64,000 bases of DNA from Erinaceus europaeus. Lineage: Eukaryota; Chordata; Mammalia; Eulipotyphla; Erinaceidae. The notes beneath the pieces were generated by a model, which worked only from the letters and a program-made list of their open reading frames with translations, ran no database searches and was not told the DNA's origin. Positions 32,570-45,079 of the stretch are shown here, one piece after another; the first letter of the stretch is position 1, and each line of letters opens with the position of its first letter. The translations under genes and the position numbers were made by a program. The stretch is taken from the NCBI RefSeq assembly GCF_950295315.1, contig NC_080179.1:76898803-76962802 (forward strand), read 5' to 3'.

Positions 32570-33300
32570 TTAGTTTGCTACCTCTGTCCCTTCCACCATT
32601 GTCTGCGAGCTTATGGGTCCTAGATCACTTTGATGGGGTTTACAGTTAACTGTATTTATACACTTTTCCCACATTTGGGAGCTACTTTCTGCCCTGATCC
32701 AGCTTTCTCATCCTATTTCCAACTCTGACACCATCTCTGCAGACAATAACTTTGGTCCACCTGCATGTTAGCTGTCAGGCTCAGGAAAAACTAGTAAAGT
32801 CATGGGCCCCTTGGAATAGACCTAAAATAGACCTACTGGCTTTTCCCAAAATGGAGACCCCAAATTGCATCTGCTATATTCTTGCTTTTAGGTTCCTGAT
32901 CATTTAACAATTTGTTTTGCTTTATATCTTAACGCTTTTTCAACCACCAAGTTCCAGACGCTACCATGATGCCAGCGAGACTTCCTTGGGCAGACGACCT
33001 CACCAATGTATCCTGGAACCCCACCTCCCCACAGCCCAACACCACTAGGGAAAGACAGAAACAGGTTGGCGGTGTGGATCCACCTATAAGTCCTCATGTC
33101 CAGTGAAGAAGCAATTACAGAAGCCAGACCTCACACCTTCTGCACCCCATAATGACCCTGGGTCCATGCTCCCAGAGGGATAAAGAAGAAAGCTTCCAGT
33201 GGAGGAGATGGGATGCAGAATCCTGGTGGTGGGAACTGTGTGGAACTGTACCCTTCTTATTTCATCATCTTATTGATCATTATTAAATCATTGAAAAAAA
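32570..33300 (+). mobile_element. L1 3'-UTR copy
   Basis: 'ggggtttacagttaactgta', 'ccatgatgccagcgagact', 'ccagagggataaagaagaaa' and 'gtggtgggaactgtgtgg' parallel the copies at 44.3-45.0 and 45.6-46.3 kb. Confidence 0.8.
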
Positions 33301-33572
33301 ATAAAAGTCTGAAACCCAAAACAAAGCACAGAAAACTCATTCTCATTTTCTCTATTTCATATGTGAGAGTACTAAAATGAAGTTCAGAAGAATTAAAGAA
33401 TTAACGATTACACACACAAAATCAAATTAGAAACTAGCAAAGTATTTTCTTGGATAATTTTTAAGTGAAATCACAAAGGTAAATATTATATGATATAATG
33501 TTCCCATGCAACAAAAATGATGTGAATTAGATGGAAAACATCCTAAGATTTGGCAATTGTTTTAAAGTTACA

Positions 33573-33618
<46 letters not shown>
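33573..33618 (+). repeat. (TA)n microsatellite
   Basis: About 23 TA units. Confidence 0.95.
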
Positions 33619-33621
<3 letters not shown>

Positions 33622-34131
33622 TTAGATAAAAGACTGAAAAATTCACTGAGGTAAATACTCATGAATATTTATTCTTTAAAGGTCAGAAATATGAATTAAA
33701 AGTCAAAAAAAGAAGTAAAATGAATTGTGTGCATATAATAAAATGATCAACTCTTTTTACTGAGCCCTGCAGTCGAGGCCGCCTTAGTGCAGTGTTGTGC
33801 TCCCTTGCCCCTCTGCTTATGTCTCTCTCTGAAAATGTCAATCCAGGAAAAGCCCTGGCAGTGATGAGAGATTAATCACCTTTGACTCTAAGTCTACCAA
33901 GATTCCCCCCCCCCCAGGATATACACAGAATAAAGGACAAAGAACATAAAACAAGAACATCATATTATTCAAGATGCTCTGAAGAATGCTAATAATCAGA
34001 GGTAGAAAACTAAAGGACAGGCTAACAGCCGAGGCTCTGGTTCCTGTGACAGCAGCTAGCTACTGAAATGACTCTGCAACTCTTGAGTCTATGTGCCAAC
34101 ATCCACAATGAAAAAGAAAAACACAGCTGTG

Positions 34132-34418
34132 GGACTCGGGTGGCAGCGCAGTGGGTTAAGCGCAGGTGATGCAAAGCGCAAGGACCAACTGGTGTTAAGG
34201 ATCCCGGTTCGAGCCCCCAGCCCCCACCTGGGGGTGGGTGGGGAGGGTCGCTTCACAGGCGGTGAAGCAGGTCTGCAGGTGTCTGTCTTTCTCTCCCCCT
34301 CTCTGTCTTCCCCTTCTCTCTCTATTTCTCTCTGCCCTGTCCAACAACAACGACATCAGTAACAACAACAATAAAACAACAAGGGCAACAAAAGGGAATA
34401 AATAAATAAATAATAAAT
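34132..34418 (+). mobile_element. Type A SINE with target-site duplication
   Basis: Full copy. Duplication AACACAGCTGTG at 34120-34131 and a one-mismatch copy at 34419-34430. Confidence 0.93.
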
Positions 34419-34869
34419 AACATAGCTGTGTGGCCATGCAGGCTACAATTCTGTTCACAAATTTGGGAAGTGGTAGCATCACAGCTAGTTAAATAAATAG
34501 CACTGTTAGGGTAATTGAGTATAAAACTAAATTAATTTCTTCAAAGTTACCTATTAAAGGAAACTGTTTTCATGTACCCTGAAACAAAGAATTTTTGCTT
34601 GTGCTTTACAGATTTTAATTAAAGCTTTCAATGACCTAGGCTAAGTGGGTTCTTACTTCTCTTCCAGGAATCGTAAACTATATACAACAAATGGAACTTT
34701 CAAGATGAAATAAGTAGCTAATTAACTTCTCACTGAGGTAATATTGGACTTAACCTTAGTATTCATGGAGTCTCTCTGCAGTGTTTTGTGTTTAAAAGAT
34801 TACTTGTAGAAAAGAAAGTTGGAGGGGGCAGGAAAAAAGGGGAGAAGAGAGGGAGCTTTTAAAAAATAT

Positions 34870-34985
34870 GTATTCACTTACTTTTTTAATGAGAGAACCA
34901 GAGACTAAAGGATATGGAACATAGGATACTGGGGTCTTCACGCTTTTAAGTCCAATGCTCTACCCACTGTGCTGCCATCTGGACT
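34870..34985 (-). mobile_element. Type D SINE, diverged
   Basis: 'ccaatgctctacccactgtg' and 'gctgccatctggac' in antisense. Confidence 0.55.
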
Positions 34986-35969
34986 AGAATTAAAATGCTT
35001 TTGAATTCAGACTATTTCATAGGAAGAGTTAATATAAGAAACCTGGCAACTAGAAAGGAATCCATGTAAAAAAAAAATTGTGTTTTCAACTAGTGCAGCT
35101 GTGGGTAGGTATGAGGAGATAAAAGGAAGTTACTTAAAAAAAATTAAAAAAAAAAAAAAGGACTGTTAGAGCTTTGCCTCCTCAAGTAAGGGGTGAGGGA
35201 GAGGAGGTTGAAGCTGGATGACACAAACGGCAAAGCCATACGCTGTCCAAAGGAGATATTTCATAGGCTCTGTAGCTCACCTTCTCAACGGCAGGATGAC
35301 TCTAACAAGGCTTCCTTCTCACTAAGTTTCAACCCTGGGCTGACGTATGGGGGAAATGGGCCCAACATGGAAGAAATGAACAGATGGGAGCTCATAAAAA
35401 TCAACAGACTCTGTAGAAGGACTGGAATGTGAGCAATCAAACCCATCCCAGATGAGACTCCAATACAACGAGCAAAACACCAACTGCCTTGAGGATGTCT
35501 CCAGTTTTCTGTTTTTCAGAGCATCTGTTGAAGGAGTTTTCTTTGCAGATTATATAATAGATATTCTAACAATGTCTAGAGGTTGTTGAATATGTCTAGA
35601 AAAAAATGCCAACTGGGAATGATTCCCTGACTCAAATATCATGGACATAATCAAATAGTAAAAGAGGAGCACCCATGTCCTCTTTTGGATCTCCGAGAGG
35701 TGGGTAGTTTGCCATCATAAAAACAATACTGGTGCCAACAGTTAAGCAGCGAAATCAGTTATCCAAAAGGAAATGCATTTTACAGCAGGGAAGGAGCGAA
35801 GGAGCTGGCTCATTGAGCAGACTGGTAGACACATATGTGCATGAGTCAACTGCACTCCCACTTTAGGCAGCCAGAAGAGAAATGGAAATTCTAACTTTCA
35901 CAAGATTTTGTTACACATGTATTTGCTTTAAAAGTATTCATTAAATAAGATCTTCTCATCCCTGAGCTT
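34986..35969. other. UNC13C: Unassigned intron
   Basis: A 79-codon frame at 35193-35432 has no recognisable domain and is not called. Confidence 0.4.
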
Positions 35970-36085
35970 TATTTTTTCCTTTTAGTTAGAGAAAGATAGA
36001 GAAGGAGAGAGAAAGAAGGAGAGACAGGGAGAAAAAGAGAGACAACGCAGACAGCACTGCTCAGCTCATGAAGACTTCCCCCTAA
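35970..36085 (-). mobile_element. Type B SINE fragment
   Basis: 'gttagagaaagatagagaag' to 'cagctcatgaagacttcccc' in antisense. Confidence 0.55.
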
Positions 36086-36124
36086 TAGTTGCTTCTATGT
36101 AGTCAGACATTTGTATTTGGTTGA

Positions 36125-36241
36125 TAAGGGCTTGTAGAGCACACAGCTTACCATGCGTGAGGACAGGTGGTCGAAGCCCCCAGTCCCCTTCTACAAGAGG
36201 AAAGCTTCATGAGTAGTGCAGTAGTGGAGAAGGTATCTTTC

Positions 36242-36274
<33 letters not shown>

Positions 36275-36283
36275 TTCTCTTTC

Positions 36284-36320
<37 letters not shown>

Positions 36321-36361
36321 CTCTCTTTCTCTTTCTCTCTCTCTTTCTTTCTCTCTTTCTC

Positions 36362-36396
<35 letters not shown>

Positions 36397-36535
36397 TTCT
36401 TTCTCCTTCTCCTATTTGTCTTTTCTTTCTCCTTCTCCTGCTCTTTCTCTTTCACTTCCTCTTCCTCTTTCTCTTTCTTTCTCTTCTCTTCCTCCCTCCT
36501 CCCCCTTGTTCTCTCTCTAAAAATAAATAAATGAC
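36125..36535 (+). mobile_element. Type B/C SINE with expanded CT tract
   Basis: Head 'cttaccatgcgtgaggacag', 'gaggaaagcttcatgagtag', then about 250 bp of CTTTCT repeat (36233-36480) and an AAATAAAT tail. Confidence 0.75.
36233..36480 (+). repeat. CT/TTTCTC-rich tract
   Basis: Almost pure pyrimidine. Long Ser/Phe/Leu or Arg/Lys/Glu frames here are artefacts. Confidence 0.95.
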
Positions 36536-36634
36536 AAGAATGATGAACATTATTTATTAATGCATTAATAAAATCAAACATGCATCCAAAGTGGTCCCCC
36601 AACTTAGTGTTCTGCTACTGAAATGATTCTGAGT

Positions 36635-36892
36635 GTTCTTCCCTGTACAGCAGGCTAACACAGCAATTTGCTTGCAGGGACAATGGCTAGAGCCCCTCTC
36701 CCCACCTGCAATGGGGAGGCTTCGCGTGCAGTGGAGCAGGCTAGTAGATGTTTCTCTTTCTCTCCCTATCTCCTCCCCTCTCCATTTCTCTCTATCAAAT
36801 AAAACAGAAAGAAAAAAATGGCCACCAGAAGCAGTGGATTTATAGTGTAGACACTGAGTCCCACTGATAATTAGTGGTAAGAAAAAAACAAA
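36635..36892 (+). mobile_element. Type C SINE
   Basis: 'gcttgcagggacaatggcta' head remnant and 3' module 'atggccaccagaagcagtgg'. Confidence 0.75.
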
Positions 36893-36896
36893 GCCT

Positions 36897-37085
36897 GAGG
36901 GCGGGGGCAGACAGCATAATGGTTATGCAAAGAGACTCTCATGCCTGAGGCTCCGAAGTCCCAGGTTCAGTTCCCCGCACCACCATAAGCCAGAGCTGAG
37001 CAGGGCTCTGGTGTGTCTCTCTGTGTCTTTCTCTCTGTGTCTATCTCAAAAATTAAAAAAATAAATAAATAAAATACTTAAAAAA
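36897..37085 (+). mobile_element. Type E SINE
   Basis: 'agcataatggttatgcaaag', 'tgcctgaggctccgaagtcc' and AAATAAAT tail. It ends about 60 bp from the UNC13C exon at 37146. Confidence 0.88.
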
Positions 37086-37145
37086 AACAAGCTAAAAAAA
37101 CAGACGTACAACAATACTCTATTAAGAATAAATGTTTGCAGTTAC

Positions 37146-37231
37146 CTTCTAATGCATATTTCATGTCCTGAGCAAAAAGTGTCCACATGATGTCAGCACT
37201 GACTTTTCCCATGTTCAGCTCCTGAGGAAAC
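37146..37231 (-). CDS. UNC13C: UNC13C exon (MUN domain)
   Basis: This 86-bp exon encodes [19 protein letters not shown] and then AQDMKYALE, a highly conserved Munc13 segment (family wording: [21 protein letters not shown]). The acceptor is TTTTAG|G and the donor is AAG|GTAACTGC. The first G completes Gln from the exon at 57754, and the last G begins the Glu completed by the exon at 25857. A type E SINE ends about 60 bp downstream of the donor in the transcript sense. No frameshift or stop is seen. Confidence 0.93.
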
Positions 37232-37590
37232 CTAAAACCAAAACACAGTGTTACTGCACCACAAAATATAAGGAACCTATAATAAAATAAAACAACCTCC
37301 CCCACTGTAGGTGCACACTTCAGGCCCTATATTCTTTGATTTGTGAGCTGTCTCTTTCACAGGTCAGGAAGAAAGTTATACCCTAGAGTTTGTGGATAAA
37401 AGCAATAATTCCAGTACAAAATAATGATGTTTAGGTCTGTTGAAGAAAGTCTACGGATAAGCTCTGGTGTTTAAATAACACTGCAGTTTTAGCAGCCACT
37501 CCATTTTTCTGTTTCAAATTTGAGGTTAGATCTATTTGAGGGACTGATAGCACGTAATACCCCAAATTACAGCTTACGCTCATCCATTTG

Positions 37591-37591
<1 letters not shown>

Positions 37592-37641
<50 letters not shown>
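37592..37641 (+). repeat. (GT)n microsatellite
   Basis: About 24 GT units. Confidence 0.96.
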
Positions 37642-37642
<1 letters not shown>

Positions 37643-37739
37643 AGCTTCCATTTTCTGTTCTCTTAAAATTATTCTCTCCACCCCCCATACTCCCCCACTA
37701 CAAAATCCATTATGGTAGACCCATTAATCAGAACGCTAG

Positions 37740-38340
37740 AATTACCAAAAAGATTTATATCTTATTTTTTTCCTTTTCTTTTGTTTTTTTCGTTTGTGAT
37801 TTAATACTGGTTTACAAAATTACAAGGTAACAGGGGCACAACGTTGCACCATTCCCACCACCAGAGTTCTGGCTCCCCAAGCCCTCTACTGTAATGTACA
37901 GCCTTCTCCCAAGGTAGCAGATATGGGTAACTATTATGTCAACAACTATCTGTCTATATTTGCCCATTTTTTCAGCTCCCATCTTCTCTTCCTTTCCAAG
38001 TCACACCAACACCTATTATTACATCCAAATGTCCCTCCCTTTTATCTCCTCTCTTTCCAGTTCCATCAGGAAGTGTTCAGAGCACTGTGGACATCTTAAC
38101 CCATCATTTCTCCTCTACTAGGAGGATGGTTAAAAAAAAAATCTTTTTTTGGGTGCAGAAGGTAGGAGTTCTGACTTCTGTAATTTCTTCTCTGCTGGAC
38201 ATGACCAGTGACAGGTTGACTCACACCCCCAGTCTGTCTATTTTTCCCTAGTGGGGTAGGGTTCTGGAAACCACAGTTCCAAGACACACTGATGGGGTCA
38301 ACTGCCTAGAAAACAATTTGTATCTTCCATCATAAAAGCT
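37740..38340 (-). mobile_element. L1 3'-UTR, antisense, older subfamily
   Basis: 'cattcccaccaccagagttc', 'agcactgtggacatcttaac' and neighbours are antisense to L1 3'-end wording such as 'actctggtggtgggaa' near 51020. Confidence 0.55.
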
Positions 38341-38717
38341 CAAAGACCAAGCTCTTACTGCTGTGGAATATACATTCTGCTTATATATTCAGGTTCAAAC
38401 CTAGCACCATTTTATAAACATTCTAAAATAGATTAAAATCAAAAGGAATACATAACAGTGGATACGGATTATTAGTGTAATAATTCTACACGTGGACGAA
38501 GGGGAAGAGGCTGTGCTGGTCATTTAGAGGAAGTGTGATAAGAATTAAAGTTAGTGTACAGTTTGGAAAGAGGATAAAGCTTAACTGGCGAAAGAGAAAA
38601 AGATCCACAGTCCAGTTAATGGTTGTAATTAACCTAAGAAGAGACTTCAAAAATATTTTCTTTAATCTGAAAGCTTCAACCACATAACATAGTGTTCCTG
38701 CCTTTCCTTCCTTTTTT

Positions 38718-39004
38718 CTTAATATTTATTTATTTATTTATTTTTTGTTGCCCTTGTTGTTTTTATTATTGTTGTACTTATTATTGCTGTTGATGTTATC
38801 GTTGTTGGCTAGGACAGAGAGAAATGGAGAGAGGAGGGGAAGACAGAGAGGGGGAGAGAAAGACAGACACCTGCAGACCTGCTTCACCGCCTGGGAAGCG
38901 ACTCCCCTGCAGGTGGGGAGCCGGGGGCTCGAACCGGGATCTTTACACAGGTCCTTGAGCTTGGTGCCACCTGCGCTTAATCAGCTGCACTAACCGCCCA
39001 ACTC
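38718..39004 (-). mobile_element. Type A SINE
   Basis: Near-consensus antisense copy, 'ttatttttttgttgccctt' to 'ctaaccgcccaactccc'. Confidence 0.9.
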
Positions 39005-39084
39005 CCTCTCATTCCTTTTCTCTGTGTTGACACAATGGGCATCTTGACTAGAAACTAATTTTCTACAATTTAAACAATTTCCTC

Positions 39085-39355
39085 TGTGCAAGTCCTAGCT
39101 GTGTAATTTGGTGGGCAAAGTCAACGAAATCCAAAAGACTGACATGTGATTTCTTCTCTGCTGCTTAATTAACTTTCCCAGGGGAACAGAGAGTCATCTT
39201 TCTAAAACTCAGCTTCGTCACGTGTCAAATGGGATGGTGGTAGTAGTGATAACGTTGTAATTTCGAACATACAGGAAAGTCGTGAAGAGTAAATGAGATT
39301 TCACAACAAAATTTTTAGTACAGCCGCAGGCACATAGAACATTTAATGAATCTTG
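39085..39355 (+). mobile_element. Probable MIR (ancient tRNA SINE)
   Basis: 'ctcagcttcgtcacgtgtca', 'gtgaagagtaaatgagat' and 'caggcacatagaacattta' follow the mammalian MIR core and 3' end order. Confidence 0.55.
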
Positions 39356-39805
39356 GAGGCTGAAGATAAAAACGTTCTGACCATCAGTGACACATACAGG
39401 AGACTGAGCATGTAACTTACATTGATTCTAATGTGAAACATTTTGAAGGGACATGTGGCTTTCTGCTGAATGTCTCTTTGCGCATGCATTTAGCTTCGTT
39501 CAGCTGTGCATCCCTTCTTTTTTTTTTCTTTTTTTCTTTCTTCAGTTAAACTGATTTGGACTCTCTGGGATCAATTAAAACGAAAACTGCCCCAAGGCTT
39601 GTAAGTCAGAGAGCGTAACAGCCCCTCCCTGGGGGCAGCCATATTGCTATTGTCTGTTAACTTTGAGGGAACCAATACAGGATCTTCATTTTTGAGGACC
39701 TTAAACCCTGGGCTGGGAGGGCTGGACAGTGAGGAGAGTACAGTGGACAGTCCTCCCCCCACTCTCCCCTTAGACCTATAATAAATACTATAAAAACCGT
39801 CATGG

Positions 39806-40108
39806 AGAGAGTCAGGCGGTAGCGGTAGCGCAGCGGGTTAAGTGCAGGTGGCGCAAAGCACAAGGACCGGCCTAAGGATCTGGGTTCGAGCCCCCGGCTC
39901 CCCACCTGCAGGGGAGTCGCTTCCCAGGCGGTGAAGCAGGTCTGCAGGTGTCTGTCTTTCTCTCCCCCTCTCTGTCTTCCCCTCACCTCTCCATTTCTCT
40001 CTGTCCTAGCCAACAACAACTACATCAGTCATAAGTACAACAATAAAAACAACAAAGACAACAAAAGGGAATAAATAATAAATAAATATTTATTTAAAAA
40101 ATTAAAAA
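39806..40108 (+). mobile_element. Type A SINE with target-site duplication
   Basis: Head carries a small 'gcggta' duplication. Flanked by AAAAACCGTCATGG at 39792-39805 and AAAAACCCTCATGG at 40109-40122. Confidence 0.93.
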
Positions 40109-40122
40109 AAAACCCTCATGGT

Positions 40123-41700
40123 GTTTATCTGCCATTCTATGTATCTGTGTTCCTTTACTAAGGATACCTGCCTTCCCCCTTTGTAAAATACAATCTCTTA
40201 CATAGAAAACTCATAAATAAGTACAGACTTACATCACCCTGATTTGGTGTATAGCCAGAGCCCCACTCCTACTTCTTTGAAGTCTCTTTGGCAGCCTATG
40301 CTCCTAGGCAAGTTTCCCAATTCAAATTGCTTTCAAGCCAATGAACCTCCCCCCTTACTTATAACTGTGTCTTTGAGTGGTTTGGTTTTTTTTGTTTTTT
40401 GTTTTTTTTTTATGACAATAGTTTGCTAGTTTCTAGGAAAAAAAAAAAACTTGTCAAGGGCAATTTTTACAGATTCATGCAAGTAAACTGATTTCACAAT
40501 CTCAAGTTACACACTTACATTGTATATGCTAATCACAACTAAATTGCACACTATGATACACTAAGGACTGAAAAAGGTTTTAACTATCTATAACATAGGA
40601 AGTGTTGTGGATATGTGAAAGTTGAAACGTGATTTATTCATGTTCCATCTAAATTGGAGCAAAAGAGATTTCGTCTTTTCTTACAGCTGAGCCTTATTCT
40701 GTTCTGCACACATATCACAACTTCCTAACCCACTCACCGGGCACTGGGCGTCTGGCATGTTTCCAGACTTTGGCCTTGACAAAGAGTGCTGCTGCAGTTG
40801 AACAGAGACCTCTTTGGATTCGAGTTTTGTGTTCAGTTGATGCAAATATTACTTCACTTAGTCTAGCATTTCAAAGCAGAGGTTTTATGAAATAACTGAT
40901 CCATTCTGACATTATTTGGAAAGTCTCCTGTTGTTAATTTGCAGCAATTGATACCATACATAAATGTTTTAAGCTTTTAATCCTAGGAGACGCGACAAAT
41001 TAATTACCCAATTTATTATCTTAAAATTTTCTTAGTGAAATGAGGAAACTACTGCAAAATTTGATAATGCTGATTCATTAGTCACAACAGATAAAATTAG
41101 AGTCCATTAAATGTAAACCATCATTTTATATTCAGACTTGGTTTTTGAAGAAAACTGTGGTATTACAATGAATAAGCAGTGATTCGTACATGTAACTGAA
41201 GTCTCTTTACCATAGAATTCAAGAGACAACTAATTTGATGTGCTTTTATGCATTGTTAGAATAAATCAGTTTTTGTTAATAAGTTCAGCGTTTAAGAACG
41301 GTTGATATGCTTGAAGGAAGCTGTCAATGCCATGTAAAGAGAGAACAGCCAAGAAGAATGAATATCAACGATCACTTATAATTATAAACTAGACTTGTAA
41401 GTTAAAGTTGTATTATAGGAAAGCCAAAACATATAACATCACTGTTAGGGGTGAAATTCTGTGTGGGTATTTGGAATGTGAATTATTTAATTTAATATTT
41501 CCCAAAGTGATAATTTAGTCTTTTCTTCCAATGTCATTTAATGTCACTCCTTATTTTTTCTTTATTGACATTTATAACCTAAAGCACTATTTTAATGAAC
41601 TCTGATCTTTAAATTAAATGCATATTAAATTAAAACATGAAAAAGAAAGTTGGGGTGGATCTGGCTATTGTGATTAACTTTCTATAAGACATTAAAAATG
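40123..41700. other. UNC13C: Unique AT-rich intron
   Basis: About 1.6 kb without a recognised repeat, exon or supported open frame: the longest repeat-poor stretch here. Confidence 0.5.
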
Positions 41701-43139
41701 CTAGGGGCAGAGCCAAGATGTCGACTTGGAGACAACACCTGGTGTGAGCTCTGTAAGGAGGCTGTTTTCAATCTGGGAAGTTCAGGTGAGGGTGAGAGTT
41801 CTGGGCCAGGGGTGGAGGAGAAGTGTGGGGGTGGGTCAGGGTGGCACCAATGAAGAGCCCTATAATTCATCCTTGGGCTGGCAAACAGAGGCCAAAAAGG
41901 ACAAAGGAAACAGGGATTCATTCAGCTGGGAGCCTTTGGTTTTTTTTATTATTATTATTATTTATGCTTGTCCCTTTTCCCTCCTCTCCAGGTTGACCAA
42001 AATTAGCTGTTGTTGCTTTTTCCATTAATAGGTGTGCTACCCATTGTGGGAAGAACTTGCTTCTCTCTCTCTTTTCTTTTTCTTTCCTCCTAGCTGGTCA
42101 GAAAAATCTATTTCCTTTAGCTTTTTTTCTTTTCTCTTTTTATTGCTATATTCACTAGCACTCATTTGTGAATTATCTTGTAGAAGTCTGACGTGGAGTG
42201 TACTCTTTCTACTCTCTCCTCCTCTATCTCCCTGTGTCTCTCTCTTTTCTCTTTTCCTTTCTCTCCCCAGTATGTCTAGAATTAATAGTTGACAGTTGAT
42301 TTTGGTAACTGTCTATTCTTTACTGTGGCTTATACTCACACAACACAACAACTGAAAGACAACAGGATAGAAAAACACAAACCACGCCAATAAAAAAAAA
42401 AATGGTTAAATTGAGAGCAAATAAAACTGCTACTGCAATGAATCAGGACAGGAACCAGAAAAAAAATCCAAGTAAACCAGAAGCAACTATAAATAAGAAA
42501 ATTATCCAAACAAAAATTGACCTATTAATCACAGAAATGAGGACAGCTACTGAGGAACAGGATAACAGAATAAGGGAAACAACAGTTGAGATCCTCAAGG
42601 AAAATACTAGCTACCTTGAGGTAGTTAGAGAACTGAAAGCTAAAATAGCTAAACTAAAAGGCCAGTTAGCTGAACAAGCTAATACTGTAACTGAGCAAGG
42701 TAAAAAAATATAGCTGAACTGAAGAAGGAAGCTGAGGGACGGGAAAGCAGACTAACAGAAGCAGAAAACAGAATCAGCCACAGAGGATGAGCTAGAGCCA
42801 ATAAGGAGGTAAAAGAGCTAAAAAAAAAAAAGAGAGAGAGAGAGATTGAGAGACACTGTAAACAACAACAGAGACATATGGGATGATCTCAAAAGAAGTA
42901 ACATTCACATAAATGGCCTGCCAGAGGAAGAATGAGAAGAAGGGGAAGTAAACATCCTCGAGGAAATAATAGAAGAAAATTTCTCAGCCCTAAACAAGAG
43001 AAAGAATATTAAGATTCAAGTGGTCCAGATAGTCCCAAAAGAATCAACCCAAACCTGAAGACAACAAGACACATCATAGTTAAAATGAAAAGAAGCAACG
43101 ATAAAGGAAGGATCCTAAAGGTTGCAAGAGAAAAGATGA
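41701..43139 (+). mobile_element. L1 5' UTR and ORF1
   Basis: 'ggggcagagccaagatgtcg' opens an L1 5' UTR. The pyrimidine-rich part at 41940-42300 recurs at 56075-56600. ORF1 follows at 42402. The L1 sequence is broken at about 43139, where it passes straight into 3'-UTR-type sequence. Confidence 0.8.
42402..43135 (+). pseudogene. L1 ORF1, broken
   Basis: 42402-42713 is an open 103-codon start with coiled-coil heptads ('TTVEILKENTSYLEVVREL' region). Beyond a stop and frameshift, the 42895-43130 part carries 'NIHINGLPEE'-type wording and a RHIIVKMKRS-like segment followed by ILKVAREK, typical of the L1 ORF1p RRM and C-terminal domain. ORF1p is the RNA-binding chaperone of L1; this copy is disabled by several stops. 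Confidence 0.8.
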
Positions 43140-45055
43140 GTATGGGATGATCCCACTCATAAAGAGAAGCTGAGAAAGAAGAGCAGAAAGGGAAACTCAA
43201 AGCACCAACGTTAAAATCTCTGGATGGAGGGTGAAGGTGGATGTTCAGCTTCACTGTTAGGGACAGTGAAGGACACTGTTAGGACACTGTTAGGGATCTG
43301 AGGGACACAGACTGTTGGTGGCAATATACACTCTTATTAACTTAGAGTCTCACAAATCACTGTTTAATCAATGTGAGAGGGGAAAAGTGGTTTGAATGTC
43401 ACAAACTTTTTGATGCCTAGACCATAGCTCTTACTATATTATATGTTCCTTTAGTCTACGCACTTAAAACTTAAAAGAGGCAATCAAATTGAATTTTAAC
43501 AGTGGGCTCAAATTGTTAATACATTTTAATAATTACTTATTCTTTGAAATATGAAATCTCATAATAACTTAGACCAGGAATAACAGAAACAACTGGTAGC
43601 GTTACTTTATAAGATTCAGCTATATGTAAATAGCCTAAAAGGACATAAATTACGGTGACATCTTGTATGATACAGCAAATCCTAACAAAGGGATTTTCAA
43701 AGTTAACCCAATTGCTAAATAATTTGATTACAGCAATAACTATCCATTGCCTTCCTAAACCCTAAGTCAGCAGGAACCTCCCACTTCCTCTATAGAGCCA
43801 ATATTTCCCCCAGTCCTGGAACCTCTAGGGTGAGGCTCACTTTTCTACATGCTTCTCTCAATTCATACCAAATGATATTGCATCTGCCAATCCCAAACTA
43901 ATCAATGCAATGAGTACCACCTCAGCATGCTTCACTTCAGACTGTATCCAGAGACGTCAGGTGTGGAATGTCAACTCTTCAACCCCATTACTTAAGTGAG
44001 ACCCTTTCTTTCAAAGGATCCTCTAATTCTATTTCAGATGCTTCACTTACTCACAAAGTCCCAAAACCTGGATACCGATCAGGTCCCATATGTTCATGTA
44101 TAACCACAAATTAGGGCAAAATGTATACCTGGAAGCTAAAGGGGACATATACTTGCAGTGAGTCAGTATCTGCGGCAAGCAAGGAGAAAGACCTAAAAAG
44201 ACACCATCAAGTTCCTAATGAAATAGTGTCTACTTAGACTTAGACACCCTCCTCACCTACTTCCTATTACACTTCCCTCACTCCAAAGCTAACCTTATCA
44301 AAGCAAGGACTGCAAAAGCTGAATAAGGGCAAGAGACTGGCATTGATAGGGTTTACAGTCAACACTATTTATACTCCTTTCCCAGATTAGGGAGCTACTC
44401 TCTTCCCTGATCCAGCTTTCTGGTACTTTTTCCAGCCATGACATCATCTCCCCAGATAATAACTTGGATCCGCCTGCATATCAGATGTCAGGCTCAGTTA
44501 AAAACAAAACAAAAACAAACAGACAAACAAAAACACTAGTATAGTCATGGGCCCTTTGGAATATAACTAAAATAGGCCTACTAGCTATTTACAAAACAGT
44601 GACCCCCTAACTCTTCATCTGCACTATTCCAGCCTCTAGGTTCATAATTAGTCAACAACTTGTTTGGTTTTATATGTTAACTGTTGTTTCAGCCACCAGG
44701 TTCCAGATGCTACCATGATGCCAACCAGACTTCCCTGGACAGACAACCCTTCAATGTGTCCTGGAGCTCAGAGCTCTAGGGAGTGAGAGAGACAGGCTGG
44801 GAGTATGGATCCACCTGTCAACACCCATGTTCAGCGGGGAAGCAATTACAGAAGCCAGACCTTCCACCTTCTGCTCTCCATAATGACCCTGGGCCCATAT
44901 TCCCAGAGGGATAAAGAATAGGAAAGCTACCAGGGGAGGGGGTGGGATATGGAGTTTTGGTGGTGGGAATTGTGTGGAGTTCTATCCCTCTCAGCCTATT
45001 TTTTGTCTGTGTTTCCTTTTTATAAATAAATATTTTAAAAAAGCAACAATGTACA
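43140..45055 (+). mobile_element. L1 3'-UTR, long form
   Basis: Begins 'gagtatgggatgatcccact', continues through 'ctaaccttatcaaagcaagg' and 'gggtttacagtcaacacta' to 'gtggtgggaattgtgtggag' and AATAAA at about 45024. Confidence 0.75.
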
Positions 45056-45079
45056 ATGCTTTGCTGAAAGTAAAAAATG

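Noticed and set aside
36167..36602. Long Ser/Phe/Leu and Arg/Glu/Lys frames
   Set aside because: Translations of an expanded CTTTCT tract in a SINE.
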